From the NCBI GenBank assembly GCA_045627805.1, contig JAZQOJ010000201.1:62001-126000 (forward strand): a stretch of DNA of 64,000 nt, in the 5' to 3' direction. The stretch's first letter is position 1, and each line of letters begins with the position of its first letter. Shown here in pieces: positions 26,401-31,882 of the stretch. A program made the translations under genes and the position numbers. Source of the stretch: UBA1756 sp045627805. GTDB taxonomy: Bacteria > Bacteroidota > Bacteroidia > Bacteroidales > WCHB1-69. The notes beneath the pieces were generated by a model, which made no database searches, was not told the DNA's origin, and saw only the letters and a program-made list of their open reading frames with translations.

Positions 26401-29400
26401 CACGTTCACTTACAGTGCAGTTGTTACCTTAGCTGCTAGCGGTTGTACTTCTGCTGCTGCCTATGCTCCTGTTGTAACTGTTAATCCTCACGCTACTATC
26501 ACTGTTGCAAGTGAAGGTTCTCTCACCGTTTGCGAAGGTGGTGATGTTACCTTGACTGCTAACGTGGATCCTGCTGGTACCTATGATTATCAGTGGTACA
26601 TTGATAATGTAGAAGCTGGTCATAACAGCAACGTATTCGTTGCTCAGGGCCTCTCTGCTCGTGAAACACCTTATATGGTACACGTTGTCGCTACTGGTGC
26701 TGCTGGTTGCATCACCTCTACAATGAACGACGCTGTAGCTATCAATGTGGTTGCTGATCCTATCGTTACCTTGGTTGATGCTGCTAATGCTGGTGCTTCT
26801 ACCGTATGTGTTGGTGGTACTGCTACGCTGACTGCTTCCTTCGAAGGTGGCGTTGCTTCAATCAATGGTATGGGTGCTCCTACTTACACTTGGTTCAACA
26901 ATGGTGAGCAAGTTGGCACGGGTAGCACTTATGTAATCCCGACTGACCTTGCCGCTGGTTCATACAACTACACTGTTGTTATGTCCTTCACTGACAATGC
27001 TTATGGCTGCGATGTGAATACCGCTGTTCAGGGTAATACTGGTGTTTACAACTTCACAGTTGTTGACGAACCTGTTCCGTTCATTGCTATTAATGTTGAT
27101 AATGACTCTATTGTATGCGAAGGTGGTCACACTGCTCTCTATGTACATCATATTGATGGTGGTATCGCTGGTGCTCAATACGAATATCAATGGTATCGCA
27201 ATGGAATTATGCTGGCCGGTGAAACGAGCGAAACTTTGACCACGGCTGCTGATTTGGTTGCTAACAACTACGAATACTATGTAACTGTTCGCAATGCTGA
27301 AGTTGCTTGTGAAGGTACTTCTAACACGATTACTATTCCGGTGGTTGCAGTTCCCGTTGCTACAATCAGTGGTGCAGCTAATGTATGTGTTGGTGGTAAT
27401 GTTACCTTGACCGCTTCCGTTGACAACACCTATGGCGCTGATGTTACTTATCAGTGGAATAGAAACGGCGAAGCTATCAGTGGTGCTACTGAATCAACTT
27501 ATACTACTGATGTGAATCTCGAAGCTGGTTCTTACAATTACACTGTAACTGTTATGAATCCGTTGACTGGTTGCAATACGACTTCAGGTGCTGTTGCTGC
27601 TAATGTAGTTGCTGATCCTACTGTAGTAGTTCTTGGTGCAGCTGACGTATGCGAAGGTGGTACGATCACTCTCGTTGCTGACGTTGCTGAAACCGTTGCT
27701 GGTGCTGCTTATGATTACGCTTGGTATAGAAATGGTGTTCAGGTTGGTGACAATGCTAACACCTATACTACTGACGCTACTCTTGCAGCTGGTACCTATA
27801 ATTACAATGTAGTTATCACACCTTCAGACTTGATGGGTTGCAATGCTACTTCTGCAATGGTACAATCAACTGTTATCGACCTTCCGGAAGTTACCATCTC
27901 TGGTGCTGCTAATGAAGTTTGTGAAGGCGGTAGCGTAGTACTGAATGCTAACGTACAGCCCACTGGCACTTACAACTACATTTGGTACGTTGATGGTCAG
28001 GTGTTGAATACTATGAATACTGCTACCGTTGCTACGGATGCTACCTTGGCTCAAGGTACTTATACCTATAGCGTTGAAGTTTGGAATAACGAGTATGACA
28101 ACACTTGTAGAGCTACTGCTCAGTTTGACTACACCGTTGTTGCTGAACCTTCTATTGACAGCATTATTACCTCACTTGACAACAACCAGATGTGTGTGGG
28201 TGGCAATGTTACCTTGACCGCTTTGATGAGCAATGGTACCACCGCTGCTAATAACAACGTACAGTACTTCTGGAAGAAGAACGGTGTGGCTATTAATGGT
28301 GCTAACAGCGCTACTCTCACCGAAAACCTGAATGTTGCTGGTACCTATACTTACACTGTATATGCTACTCAGACCAACGGTGCTTACACCACTGGTTGCC
28401 AGTCTGATGAAATGGAGGTTGTGATTGAAGTTCTTGATCAGCCGTTCGTAGCTATTCATCATGAAGGTCAGTTGCAGGTTTGCCAGGGTGGTTATGTTGA
28501 ACTCAATGCTATCGTTGAAGGTGGTGTTGGTGAACCTACCATCGTTTGGAGACGCAATGGTGCTCGTATCTCTGCTTATGATAACTTGAGCACTATTACC
28601 ACGGATGTCAATGACTTGGTTGGTAATTATACTTACTCAGTTAATGTCAATTATCCTGTTGCTTCTGGTTGCAGCGCAAGCTCAGATGAAGTTACGGTTA
28701 GCGTTCTTTACCAGCCCGTATGGGGTCAGACAGTTGTTTCTTCTGCTGATTTGTGCCAGGATGAGACTGTTTACTTGACTGCTACTGTATCAGGTGGCAT
28801 TGAAGATGCAAATCACCAGACTGGTTCTTACATCCAGTGGGTTGTTGCACCTGCTGATGATCAGAACAACGTCAGCAATGTTGCTGGTGGTCTTGGCGGT
28901 CAGTCCTATGACATTGTGAATGTGGCTGGTAACTATATTTACTACCCGATCTATGTTGCTCCTGCTAATACTAACTGCTACCCGAACAATACTCCTAACG
29001 CTCATACTGTAGCTGTCCACGAACATCCTACTGCTACTATGACCCTTGGTAATGGTTCTGACATCATTTGCTGGAACGACGGCGATGATAACGCTCAGTT
29101 GAACATCACCTTCCAAGGTACTGCTCCGTTCCACTTCTTCTTGCAGGATATGCGTACCAACGAAATTTTCGAACACAATACGAATAGCAACCACTTCTCA
29201 CTTGATGTTACTCCGGAATCTACTACTACTTATCAGATCTTCCAGTTGAGCGACAGATATTGCGAGGGTGAAGTTTTGAACACTGCTACTGTCACCGTAG
29301 TTGTATCACAATTCGAATTGCTTGTTGATAGCGTTGCAATCTGTCCTGAGGGAGATTATCCGACTGCTACCTTCACGTTCAACAATTCGACTGTGAACGA

Positions 29401-30088
29401 CGACCGCGACACCGTATGGTTCGAAATCGTTGATTACAACAACATCGGCTTCGATTATCAATTCGGCACTGTTGACTTGAGCGACAACACGGTAACCGTT
29501 TATATGCCGACTACTGAGCCAGGTACTTACCAGTTCGGTATCGTAATCGATGGTTGTGAATACGATGTTACTGCTCAAATCCTCTGGGGTTCATACAACG
29601 GCATCCAGATTGTGGATCAGAAGTGGGACGATGTTGCCGTATGCAATAACAATCCTACTACCAACGGTGGTTATAACTTCGTATCCTTCCAGTGGTACCG
29701 CAATGGTGTTGCCATTCCGGGTGCAACCAACCAGTACTATCAGGAAGTTGGTGGTCTGAATGGTGTCTATACCTTGTGGGTAATGGATGACCAGGGTAAC
29801 GAATATATGACTTGCGAAATGATGGTTGCTACCAACCCGCAATTCAGAGTATATCCTGTTCCTGCTCACGTTGGTGTTGAAATCACTGTTGAGCTCCCGA
29901 TGACTGCTGAAGAATTGGACGGCGCAGTACTTGACATCTTCGATGCTAAGGGTGCGTTGGTACAAAGAGTAACGAACTTGAACCCGATTACCCGCGTTGC
30001 TGGATTCGAAGCTCAAGGAACTTACTTCGGTCGCATCACGACTTCCAATAACACTATTGAGACGGTTAAATTCATCATTGTGAAATAA
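5489..30088 (+). CDS. Giant secreted Ig-like repeat surface protein (8199 aa) with T9SS sorting domain
   Basis: One uninterrupted 24.6-kb frame. The N-terminus is a signal peptide (MKKFTIFFLMVFIFLGNQARS). Almost the whole protein is a chain of Ig-like beta domains of about 85-95 residues, which by length means roughly 90 domains. Most begin with IC-x-GG-x-VTLTA and end with a second Cys (GC or SEC), suggesting one disulfide per domain. Three domain types alternate: A (ISGDPIIC ... YQWRL ... VYVND), B (TICEGG ... YNxxNLTY(R/Q)WY ... QTTSxC) and C (ICxGGQVTVTA ... TWYRNG ... TESPxxVDGD). The last 80 residues, from about 8118 (FRVYPVPAHVG to the terminal VKFIIVK), form a T9SS type-A C-terminal sorting domain, so export across the outer membrane and anchoring or release by the sortase PorU is expected. 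Likely a filamentous adhesin or a surface-layer or gliding-type protein. ATG 5489 fits the signal peptide. Confidence 0.9.
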   Translation: MKKFTIFFLMVFIFLGNQARSETVFSPSSGAKNGSKAIVGTKYSNYSSAYTSEKSVYNYTNRSGSVYGVKGPRGTHNATVAIEGPHYACSAAELILTAMVSDNNVLDTTQYGFVWEMSDDGGHTWNAAPHATSNPVYHEPVATFADGLVMFRVYVTSYPNGLCHKDTSAVFYFQKTTPGAVTVTGESPACSQSLLTATTTSPANVDHWVWKKDGSTVAITTEPTYLATAAGSYTATAVYEGAENCDDTTTTAFSLVMGGTGIDLTAKLDGDFSAADYYQYGCPGAQVRLTATDGHAPYKWYRDGVLIGESNSNVFYDAPMTVGTHHYTVENALGCAGTADFKIVANPTVVIGSTGGVHYCTNTTANVTLWSSVPSEHFATDLYTYGWVRDGMAYSSVGASYFTDNVAPNDDPITYVLQLTDAARSCSAISNEVQVYVHPMPGVEIVANPNPVCSGANVELNAVTSGYVTTAPTFHWSNGITDTTANVVLENVTAATTVTVTVTGARPSMECTAQADVDITLLPEMETPVVTITDPTTGVAGVLACNDAQVRVTATGLSASRTDYIYTWYKNGVLMPGVTDSTFMDELNNTANESIEVEYTVELTSTSGCGTKRSSKTIELLPKFDLYITGPNHACAGTEVTLTVGASTDPISLTLATGAEYDWYMDDNTSFAHTVTGEVTIDAASMIAQSQPYQIYAIATYAIAPKMLGCKVVSTTNFQLQVDPQPAITLSASDTIICNDGSVTLTVSDCRNCDVQNAAYKWVRNTTDTVAGAIGSSFTDTPDAATDYEVIFYQHYSDDQLSSASSCTAHSTIHVDVVAAPEVASITLDPNADTVCSGTEITITADTTIYNNVANGHFTWYRNGELMNGVQGASFTETLTAEGSAASYYYTAVYTQDASGCVSESKYSDTIQVRPMPTVTITGAPVVCKGTDNVILTANLNDTYGATYNYQWRRHNVNVGTNSNTLTLTEDARNYAYEYSVVVTNAATGCSVMSDTYSVMVDSAPVFTIATPNNICEGGDVTLVPQFAANVNPNDFTYVWSTGATTATLNTGALTTTQTYNVTVTVPETGCTATLSSDVTVNVVADPTVELTIDPAAICYGAQVTPTAVAANGVANADFTYTWYRNGAEIEGVSAASFTETPHNYDNEATRFTYVVVASQNASGCVSVADTAVVTVYQNPTISITGDPVLCAVGNQNEVHLTATLNDTLAGQNYTYVWRKDNVNTSITTADYIEGLTAREYPYTFTVVATGNNGCSVVSEPYNVYVNDSILVSVDATSAKVCSGVEVTLTANVGSNFDALNYRWYTVNGTVETEITGEYGRTLTIHPTATTQYRVRIMQGESYCEAVGDTTIEVITTSPAVQITPATPVTITLCDGGELTLNAVVTPEANGTYTWYKNNQLFNTTSSTLIDNPTTVDNDSTRYSYMVVFLQDSTGCVSRATKNVDVFNNITVEVSGDQIICEGTNVTLTANAQGFMDDALSMTYTWYVNNAIAAGTSTVSGDEIKFESTTAPVAQDAPYMYSVQINRGNGCTARSAEIPVYVMAKPIVNITANDTTICAGGEIIFTANLNNQNANDIVYTWYNNSTDSVAGATSDVYVSAFDAAGEYTIVAKVAQTTSECSATDTIKVNVRNIPTITMTADRDTVCAGYEFTFTANATSDIAETFTYTWYKNNELIAGANQAVLYDAPEAVGAQETRYIYGVVAHQASAGCESNIKYDTVYVRPNPTVAINGDAIICNDSAIVLAAVVNDYVEGMGTLDYQWRLFNQDIAGATTDTLRANKPAQDAPYIYTVVVTNNNDGCSVVSSEFPVYVNDTILVEVTSSVDSLCEGAEVTFTANLGDYNATNLVYRWYDNAGNEITGATNRTLTVQPANTGWNHYSVQVFQTTSECVATGEDSVKVIAAPEIDLTLNRNMVCSGGEVVLNVTSTQEGTFAWYRQNRLIDGANQDELHDSPIAINNDSTLYIYGVTFTSNVPGCTATADTTVNVYPNPYVLVVGDPIICDGNAVVLTANIVDYDTTLVNLNYQWLVNNTIIPGATTRNLTYNAADSTDPYIFVAHVQFDNGCRSFSADYPVYVNDSIYVTVTADDTTICKNGTVTLTANLADYNDDFLTYQWYKGTNSIPGATSRTYTTTVEDNATFKVRVYQTSSQCTAEGSINIHAYDVPTISAITLSQDSVCTGYQVRVSATLATAGVSTDSCIYTWYRNGVLMNGISGPSFYDAPHMDGDTLQVFVYSATVSQTSSACESPMKFSDTLFVFPMPTVEVSGDAILCYGDTITLFAHIQQDDASDFLSTTHTWLVNNDITLNDGVLTAPNTIFYRENIVRPATDEPYMFSVRINRGNGCTVTSAPYAVKINAAPVAFVTADDTTICENGTATLYTHIDNYNIDNLTFQWYKDAIIPANMIQGANEPIYTTSELSATTTYFVIVSQTTSLCADTAQINVNVVSAPSIASIELSADNICQGAQDTITAHAIGGVEGEAYSFTWYRNNVEIEGVHDSTFVDAPTLADIDQNQFVYTAVVRQESAGCVAPASASVVLSVLQNPTVSISGDAILCNDSLITLVAHVNDTTTGVGAYEYQWRLNNEDIAGMTTDTLKQNKAAQDEPYLYSVVISNVNGCTSISEPYAVYVNDTILVEVTSTEDSICAGGVVTLTANLGDYNADNLVYRWYTVDGSAETEIAGATSRTLTVEPIETTSYRVRVLQTTSECNAFGDYTIKVVEAPEVTLTLTPDSVICSGGQITLTATVEGEGSYAWYRNQSLIAGADQNTYTDSPLAVDGDVTEFAYAVIFTPNIEGCVSTTVDTLVTVYPNHSVEIAGDPIICNTNNVQLTANLNDTVAGGTYTYQWMLANEDIAGATDRIYDANYSTSRDYPYIFTVRATNELSGCSSISEPFYVYVNANPVVAVSATDTSVCNDGEVTLTAHIGDNNTPNLVYTWYADGVEIAGATEATYTTTVTATTTYKVDVRQTTSDCHAENTIVVYKHEVPTVALAVGTVTDSVVCEGGEVTLVATATSDNVLGALTYTWYDNGQVIEGVTGATYTVSPAAADHDSTTHHYTVVVSAEAPACTSAPSNTVNISVVANPTIMLLADQTVCELEDINVTASIIGTVLAPISYQWYVNDTPSPAAGFVLEEGVQYQLTDNQPYRDEPYFYRFGLTMGNGCVSMSEPIAIHVNALPSVVVTLDDQNICKGGVVTAVANLANNNMEDLTYTWRVDGFTVPGATSATFTTPAFTTVANHTVSVRVVQSTVDQTLCAVTYDKQVVVNDIPSIASVELDADSICEGHLVTVTAHATSGVANEPYHFTWYKNGVVINGATDSVYTETPVANNGDTAIYVYTVVASQPSAGCTSIAASDTLYVFPNPSVQISGDQLICEANQINLYANVNDYALDSALHYQWRLFNHNVGIDSVGLKLDTVPSDQPYLFTVEVSNGLGCSALSAEYPVYINDSIFVEITHNQDSICPGAEVTFTANLVDYNNDNLTYRWYKITPSDTAEIWGATNSTLTVNPVDTQYIYKLEVLQTTSGCVAIGYDSVKVIDAPILTWETVSDTTVCFGGEVHLAVTPNSNGYYTWYRNGQLITGANLNQLFDSPVAVDMDSTSYRYDVMYTPLVAGCRSEMIDTVVYVYPNPMIQITGDAIVCTLTDSNVYLIAHLSDTISGAMYQDITYHWFESNENIDAQNLSTNDTLLIDSLPFRDEPYIFQVELTNGRGCTVMSEPFEVFVNDTTFVEVTSSSDTVCAGGEVELVANLGNYNHDNMIYRWYYKTEGMTDSMTVWGGTSRTLLYAPEKTTYFTVVATQTTSECYAVGYDTVFVTTPIVVEIASETGHDTLCSGGEITLVARDANTHEDLVGGTYVWTENGVIIPGAVASSLTRSLMAIDDDSTAYMYGVTYSQDFVGCHSAEVDTTIVVYMNPTVQISGDPIICNSAEPFNVVLVANVNDTVHQDLSYEWRLFNRDLEEITDSIEGVDTDTLRMFAPATDNAYLYTVQVSNHRGCTTLSEEFPVYVNDTASIQVVVTADNDTVCIGGDVTFTAHLSDYNSTNLIFQWYKHDTTATGEDTLIAIDYGTEPILTYTMTDSLWNKFELHITQTNSGCKAFGVDSVYVWPRVPYAISRVNARNVATGSREICEGGEIDVEVSLVDLNGNSIDSTLFTYNWYRNGWGDNPMLNGPWFRESPLTVDQDTTHYVYSAAIVLDIPGCEFSQANFSDTVTVKRNPVVTISGDPYVCQYNPVSLIAWVDGLADFYTTYVWYEHGQERATCSPYNPSTNNAYLFSYHEEWPVSTGFAYEFTVRTHSPNGCGALSDPFQVVVVEAPVVNITASEDTICVGGEVTFTANLDNYNLDYLQYQWYHDAPIQENLIPGATLPTYTTTLDVTQTYYVKVFSALVANDTLCTALDAKEIIVVSDPVVDSVTISVDQICDGGQVTVTAHTTEGVPADAYSFTWYRNGILLPGIVDSTFTESPLTVDGDITRYVYSAVATQVSSGCESEQTFAADTLVVYPNPTVVIAGDPIICEDSVVMLSANVTNDYFGAELTYTWLLYNDTIRAPRTGAGADTIIDVRGPQDYAYIYTAVVNNAHGCLTESAPYYVYVNDTIIVEVTATEDTICETGSVTLTANIGDYNDTDLTYRWYANEPVAANEIWGATQSQLTIVPDSTTTYFVRVFQTTSDCETFGSHTITVNDRPVIDSIKLSVYEICEGGQVTVTAHANGGVDPENNAYIFTWYANDELIEGVTDSTFVVSPLTVDGDIQDITYSATVHQEVAGCVSDRKFADSDLRINPNPQVVIESDPLICENDTMVLYANVTNQYATANLTYTWKLENDTVGHNDTLHYYGEPRDHAYNFTVVVANEHGCTVESAVYSVTVNPRPVIEVTAFEDTICETGSTVLTAHVDNANLNNLMYRWYNATTSDSIYGGRENTLTVAPETTTDYAVAVYQVGSECWSYDTITVTVNDRPVIDSIKLSVYEICEGGQVTVTAHANGGVNPENNAYIFTWYANDELIDGVTDSTFVVSPLTVDGDIQDITYSATVRQEVAGCVSDRKYADSALRINPNPQVVIESDPLICENDTIHLHARTTNDYPTASLTYTWELENVPVHIGADFDTVVDARDHAYNFTVVATNDHGCTTESAVYSVTVNPSPVVEVTASEETICEGGNTVLTANVDNYNLNNLTYQWYAADLSNEVDGAMQREITVNPTDTTMYIVEVYQVGSECRSYDSITINVNEVPVVDSVILSSYEMCYGGQPTITAYAHGGVDTAEYPYFYTWYRNGQLIEGVTAATFTDNLSEWAVDNDDTYYVYTAVAHQAASGCTSAPVSADRLNVYMNPRVEITGDPYVCETGPVFLYANVDTSSINVGSLSYVWYESGQLRDNTAYGFGNSFIFSEYFYARPNPYHMQVEVNRGNGCRTMSEPFDVYVMEQPQAFVTATETEICEGGSVTVRANLEDYHMEDLTFQWYENVVDHAHEIYGATMPVYTANNVDTTTTYIVRVFRTLSECVYYDDVTVNVHADPTVTLSVSDNDTVICSGGEFTMTASAVYDAELGYPTFTWKRNGVVLDNTMDSVFTDHPVTVDNDSVNFTYGVYVTLSASGCTSTISETSTINVTVLPNATVQIQGDPVICGAGTSLDTITLIANVNDTSALVDGFTYEWRLYNRTINAEQDSIIGRADSNVLSIVVAPSTEPYVFTVQVSNENGCSTSSAEFPVFVSDTTSVVVTANETDICEGGEVTLYANLGDYNVANLTYQWFADGVEIPGATGSTYTTTLDSTTTFSVNLIQTTSSCLSYSDITIYVHEDPTVTLAINDNDTVICEGGQLTLTATAVYDTILGAATYTWYRNHVEIADAHDSIYVESPVTVDNDVTTYEYSVVVSLAASGCQSVVTDSSTVNVTVYANPTIQIEGDHNICGTGEGLDHIHLVANVNDSVANSREFTFEWRLFNATLDQTTNTLDTVLAANDEPYIFTAIVANENGCTMTSEAFEVYVHEAVEVVAMTTESDVCVGGEVTVSAHLNNYNVEGLTYQWLANGDTIEGANEATYTTVLDSTTTFEVLVAQPTTSCISRSTVDVNVHADPTVTVAISDADTNVCEGGQFTLTATATYDAVLGTPVYTWFRNGVEIVNATEATLTESPVTVDGDITNYSYEVLVTLTASGCQSVITDSSALDVHVYPNSTVQISGDPIICGAGANSVATTLTANLNDTVTDVDGYTFEWRLFNSTLTSADASVVSGVETAELTYNLAVSDNPYIFTVIVRNPNGCTTESAPFYVYVNDTADINVTANEYDVCEGGQVTFTANIGDYNMPNLTYQWFAGDTTNAIAGATQSTYTTTFDTAADYTYIVRVYQPTSNCVAYGENTVTVHADPTVTVAISDNDTTICEGGEFTLTATATYDSELGTPVYTWFRNGVAIANATEATLTESPVTINGDVTTYTYEVLVTLAQSGCQSVINAASTMNVTVLANPSVEIAGDHNICGNGAGADHVILTANVNDTVADVDGFTYEWRLFNTTVGTDNTIDTVLPSNDEPYVFTVIVRNENGCTTTSAPFEVLVNEPVVVTALTTEADICEGGNVTVSAHLDNYNVGGLTYQWVANGDTIEGANEATYTTSLDATTTFEVIVEQPTTSCISNAEVTVNVHPDPVVTVAISDDDNTICEGGEFTLTATATYDDVLGDVTYTWTRNGVVIAGANGAQLHESQVTVDNDLTTITYTVKATLTASGCESVITDASTMVVTVVPAPSIVIAGDPVICGSGAAATTVQLTANVNDTSAMVDGFEYEWRLFNNTLSAYTTNELNMQLAPSVDPYIFTVVLHNENGCSTTSADYSVMVNAAPEVVITASESDICEGGQTTLTATLNDYNTEALTYQWQLNGVDIAGATQATYTTPATLLDGNYEYTVIVRQTTSDCVSSDVYNVTVHANPVIAGITVSNDFICDGGQVVVTATGNYDTELGAATYTWYRNGIELEGVTANTFVDYPTVVDDQTTFTYSAVVTLAASGCTSAAAYAPVVTVNPHATITVASEGSLTVCEGGDVTLTANVDPAGTYDYQWYIDNVEAGHNSNVFVAQGLSARETPYMVHVVATGAAGCITSTMNDAVAINVVADPIVTLVDAANAGASTVCVGGTATLTASFEGGVASINGMGAPTYTWFNNGEQVGTGSTYVIPTDLAAGSYNYTVVMSFTDNAYGCDVNTAVQGNTGVYNFTVVDEPVPFIAINVDNDSIVCEGGHTALYVHHIDGGIAGAQYEYQWYRNGIMLAGETSETLTTAADLVANNYEYYVTVRNAEVACEGTSNTITIPVVAVPVATISGAANVCVGGNVTLTASVDNTYGADVTYQWNRNGEAISGATESTYTTDVNLEAGSYNYTVTVMNPLTGCNTTSGAVAANVVADPTVVVLGAADVCEGGTITLVADVAETVAGAAYDYAWYRNGVQVGDNANTYTTDATLAAGTYNYNVVITPSDLMGCNATSAMVQSTVIDLPEVTISGAANEVCEGGSVVLNANVQPTGTYNYIWYVDGQVLNTMNTATVATDATLAQGTYTYSVEVWNNEYDNTCRATAQFDYTVVAEPSIDSIITSLDNNQMCVGGNVTLTALMSNGTTAANNNVQYFWKKNGVAINGANSATLTENLNVAGTYTYTVYATQTNGAYTTGCQSDEMEVVIEVLDQPFVAIHHEGQLQVCQGGYVELNAIVEGGVGEPTIVWRRNGARISAYDNLSTITTDVNDLVGNYTYSVNVNYPVASGCSASSDEVTVSVLYQPVWGQTVVSSADLCQDETVYLTATVSGGIEDANHQTGSYIQWVVAPADDQNNVSNVAGGLGGQSYDIVNVAGNYIYYPIYVAPANTNCYPNNTPNAHTVAVHEHPTATMTLGNGSDIICWNDGDDNAQLNITFQGTAPFHFFLQDMRTNEIFEHNTNSNHFSLDVTPESTTTYQIFQLSDRYCEGEVLNTATVTVVVSQFELLVDSVAICPEGDYPTATFTFNNSTVNDDRDTVWFEIVDYNNIGFDYQFGTVDLSDNTVTVYMPTTEPGTYQFGIVIDGCEYDVTAQILWGSYNGIQIVDQKWDDVAVCNNNPTTNGGYNFVSFQWYRNGVAIPGATNQYYQEVGGLNGVYTLWVMDDQGNEYMTCEMMVATNPQFRVYPVPAHVGVEITVELPMTAEELDGAVLDIFDAKGALVQRVTNLNPITRVAGFEAQGTYFGRITTSNNTIETVKFIIVK
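19528..20691 (+). repeat. Near-identical 351-bp repeats, period 813 bp, inside the giant gene
   Basis: Bases 19528-19878 recur at 20341-20691 with only scattered, mostly synonymous changes. The period of 813 bases equals 271 residues, that is one A-B-C set of three Ig-like domains. This is the clearest trace of recent expansion of the repeat array by unequal recombination. Confidence 0.8.
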
Positions 30089-30101
30089 TAATCTTATGCC
30101 T

Positions 30102-30129
30102 ATCCTTAGCGGAGCAATCCGCTAAGGAT
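30102..30129 (+). other. Perfect 12-bp hairpin with GCAA tetraloop between giant gene and ompA-like gene
   Basis: ATCCTTAGCGGA, loop GCAA, TCCGCTAAGGAT: a perfect stem closed by a GNRA tetraloop with no T tract after it. It sits 14 bases after the giant gene's stop and 41 bases before the next start. It could protect the long mRNA's 3' end, partly terminate, or set the ratio between the two products; the lack of a U tract argues against simple intrinsic termination. Confidence 0.65.
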
Positions 30130-30170
30130 CCAGGTTAACCTAAGTATAGAAAATTAAAATTTTATATATT

Positions 30171-31730
30171 ATGAAAAAACAATTATTTTTAATCGGTCTT
30201 ATTTTGGCTTGCTTTACCGGCTATTCTCAAGAAATTGATGATGCAATGGTAACCAAATCTGACTCTATGGTTGTTGATTCAATTTGCCATTCACGCGTTA
30301 CAGTTTTGTTTGGTGGTGGATTTACGAACAACTTCTATAACAGATTTGACGGTATCAAGTATTCCAAGATCCACCCGAGTGTGCACAGTATTGAATTAGG
30401 TTATGCTTATTTCTTTGACAGACATTGGGGAATCGGTTTAGGGGTTGGTTTACAGCGTCAGTCGGCAAGAGCTAACATGAATTTCAATGGTGTTATTCCT
30501 GATGCAGCTGATCAACCGTATTATAACGAGTTCTCACAGCATTATACCAATTATGACCTTCGTTATGAGACTAAGAATCTCATTGAACGTCAAACTATTT
30601 GGGCTGTTGAAGTTCCCCTTACTGCTCAGTTCCATCATTTCTTTGATGGCAAGAATGGACTCTTCGCCAGCTTAGGAGTTCGTGGTTATTTCCCCATTTA
30701 CAACCGTTCTAAAGTTGTTGATGGTTCGTTGGTTACCACAGGTTGGGATGAGTATTACCACTTGTATTATACTCACGAGTATTGTGTAAATCACGGTTTT
30801 GATGAATATACTGTTGAAGGCAATGGATCTGCTAAATTGAGATGTTCAGTGGATTTGGAAGCTAATTTTGGCGGTTTGTTCAGAATTAATAACAAGGTTG
30901 ATTTCTATGTTGGTTTGTTCTGCAATTATGGTTTCTTGGATATTCTTCCGAAAGCTGAAAACAGACATTCTTTCGTAGAACCCACTGACAACGCATATCA
31001 GTTCGATTATAATGGTTTGCTTGGCTCCAATGCTGACATTCTTTATGATCAAACTACCATTGCGAACTATGTTGGGGATCAAGATGGTCAGACCAATTTG
31101 TTGAAAGAAAACTTGATTGGCAATTTCAAGTGGCACAATCTTCAAGTTGGTGTTAAGTTCGGTTTCAGCATCAGTCCTTGTGGCAAGGTTGACGAATCTG
31201 CTCGCAAGAAGTATTATAAGAAGATGACCGAGGCCGCTCAGAAATATCTTGATGATACCTGTAGTGCATGCGACAAGAACACTGAATATATTTATATCGT
31301 TCCTATGTGCCCCGAAAGCACTGAGAATGGTAATGAGTTGTCTCCTGAACAAAAGAAGGAAGTAAAAGAATTGGCTGAAGACCTTGAAAAGATTAAGATC
31401 CTCTTCGATTTGGATAAGGATGTTCCGAAAATCAATGAATGTGGAGATTATATTGACAAGGCCGCTAAGAAATTGAACAGCAATTCAGACGTTATTTTGG
31501 TAATTGAAGCTTATACTTGCAAGTTGGGTCCCGAAGAACACAACCGTGACCTTGCTAAGAGAAGAGCTGAAAGTATCAAGAGACTGTTTGTGGAGGAAAA
31601 GGGCTGCAGTCCGGATCAATTGGAATTGTTCACCTTCACCACTTCTGACAAGGAAAACAACGAAAACATTACGGATCCTTCATTGGAAGAGCACAGAGCT
31701 GCTATTATCCGTATCAAGGTTAGAGACTAA
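30171..31730 (+). CDS. Outer-membrane beta-barrel protein with C-terminal OmpA-like domain
   Basis: The 519-residue protein has a signal peptide (MKKQLFLIGLILACFTGYSQ). It continues with an N-terminal region of alternating aromatic beta strands (about 35-340; e.g. IELGYAYFFDRHWGIGLGVGL) typical of an 8-10-stranded outer-membrane barrel. A short Cys-containing linker follows, then an OmpA/MotB-like peptidoglycan-binding domain (about 405-519) with LFDLDKDVPKI and an RDLAKRRAESIKRLF helix. It follows the giant gene with only the GCAA hairpin between them. By analogy with flavobacterial sprB-sprF pairs, where a T9SS cargo adhesin gene is followed by a gene for its outer-membrane partner, this protein may help export or anchor the giant protein; that is inference, as SprF itself is a PorP-type barrel without OmpA domain. 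Confidence 0.82.
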   Translation: MKKQLFLIGLILACFTGYSQEIDDAMVTKSDSMVVDSICHSRVTVLFGGGFTNNFYNRFDGIKYSKIHPSVHSIELGYAYFFDRHWGIGLGVGLQRQSARANMNFNGVIPDAADQPYYNEFSQHYTNYDLRYETKNLIERQTIWAVEVPLTAQFHHFFDGKNGLFASLGVRGYFPIYNRSKVVDGSLVTTGWDEYYHLYYTHEYCVNHGFDEYTVEGNGSAKLRCSVDLEANFGGLFRINNKVDFYVGLFCNYGFLDILPKAENRHSFVEPTDNAYQFDYNGLLGSNADILYDQTTIANYVGDQDGQTNLLKENLIGNFKWHNLQVGVKFGFSISPCGKVDESARKKYYKKMTEAAQKYLDDTCSACDKNTEYIYIVPMCPESTENGNELSPEQKKEVKELAEDLEKIKILFDLDKDVPKINECGDYIDKAAKKLNSNSDVILVIEAYTCKLGPEEHNRDLAKRRAESIKRLFVEEKGCSPDQLELFTFTTSDKENNENITDPSLEEHRAAIIRIKVRD

Positions 31731-31749
31731 TCCGTAATTTATGTATCCT

Positions 31750-31783
31750 AAGAGGGCAATCAGTAATGGTTGCCCTCTTTTTT
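31750..31783 (+). terminator. Rho-independent terminator after ompA-like gene
   Basis: A perfect 10-bp stem AAGAGGGCAA / TTGCCCTCTT with a 10-base loop and a run of six T residues. It ends the giant gene/ompA-like transcription unit. Confidence 0.92.
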
Positions 31784-31882
31784 ATTACGGGAAAATTCTC
31801 TATTGTATAGGTGTGCATTGAGGTGAAAATTTTACTGATATATTTATTTTGCTAACCTTGTTATTAATATTGATAAAAGTAG

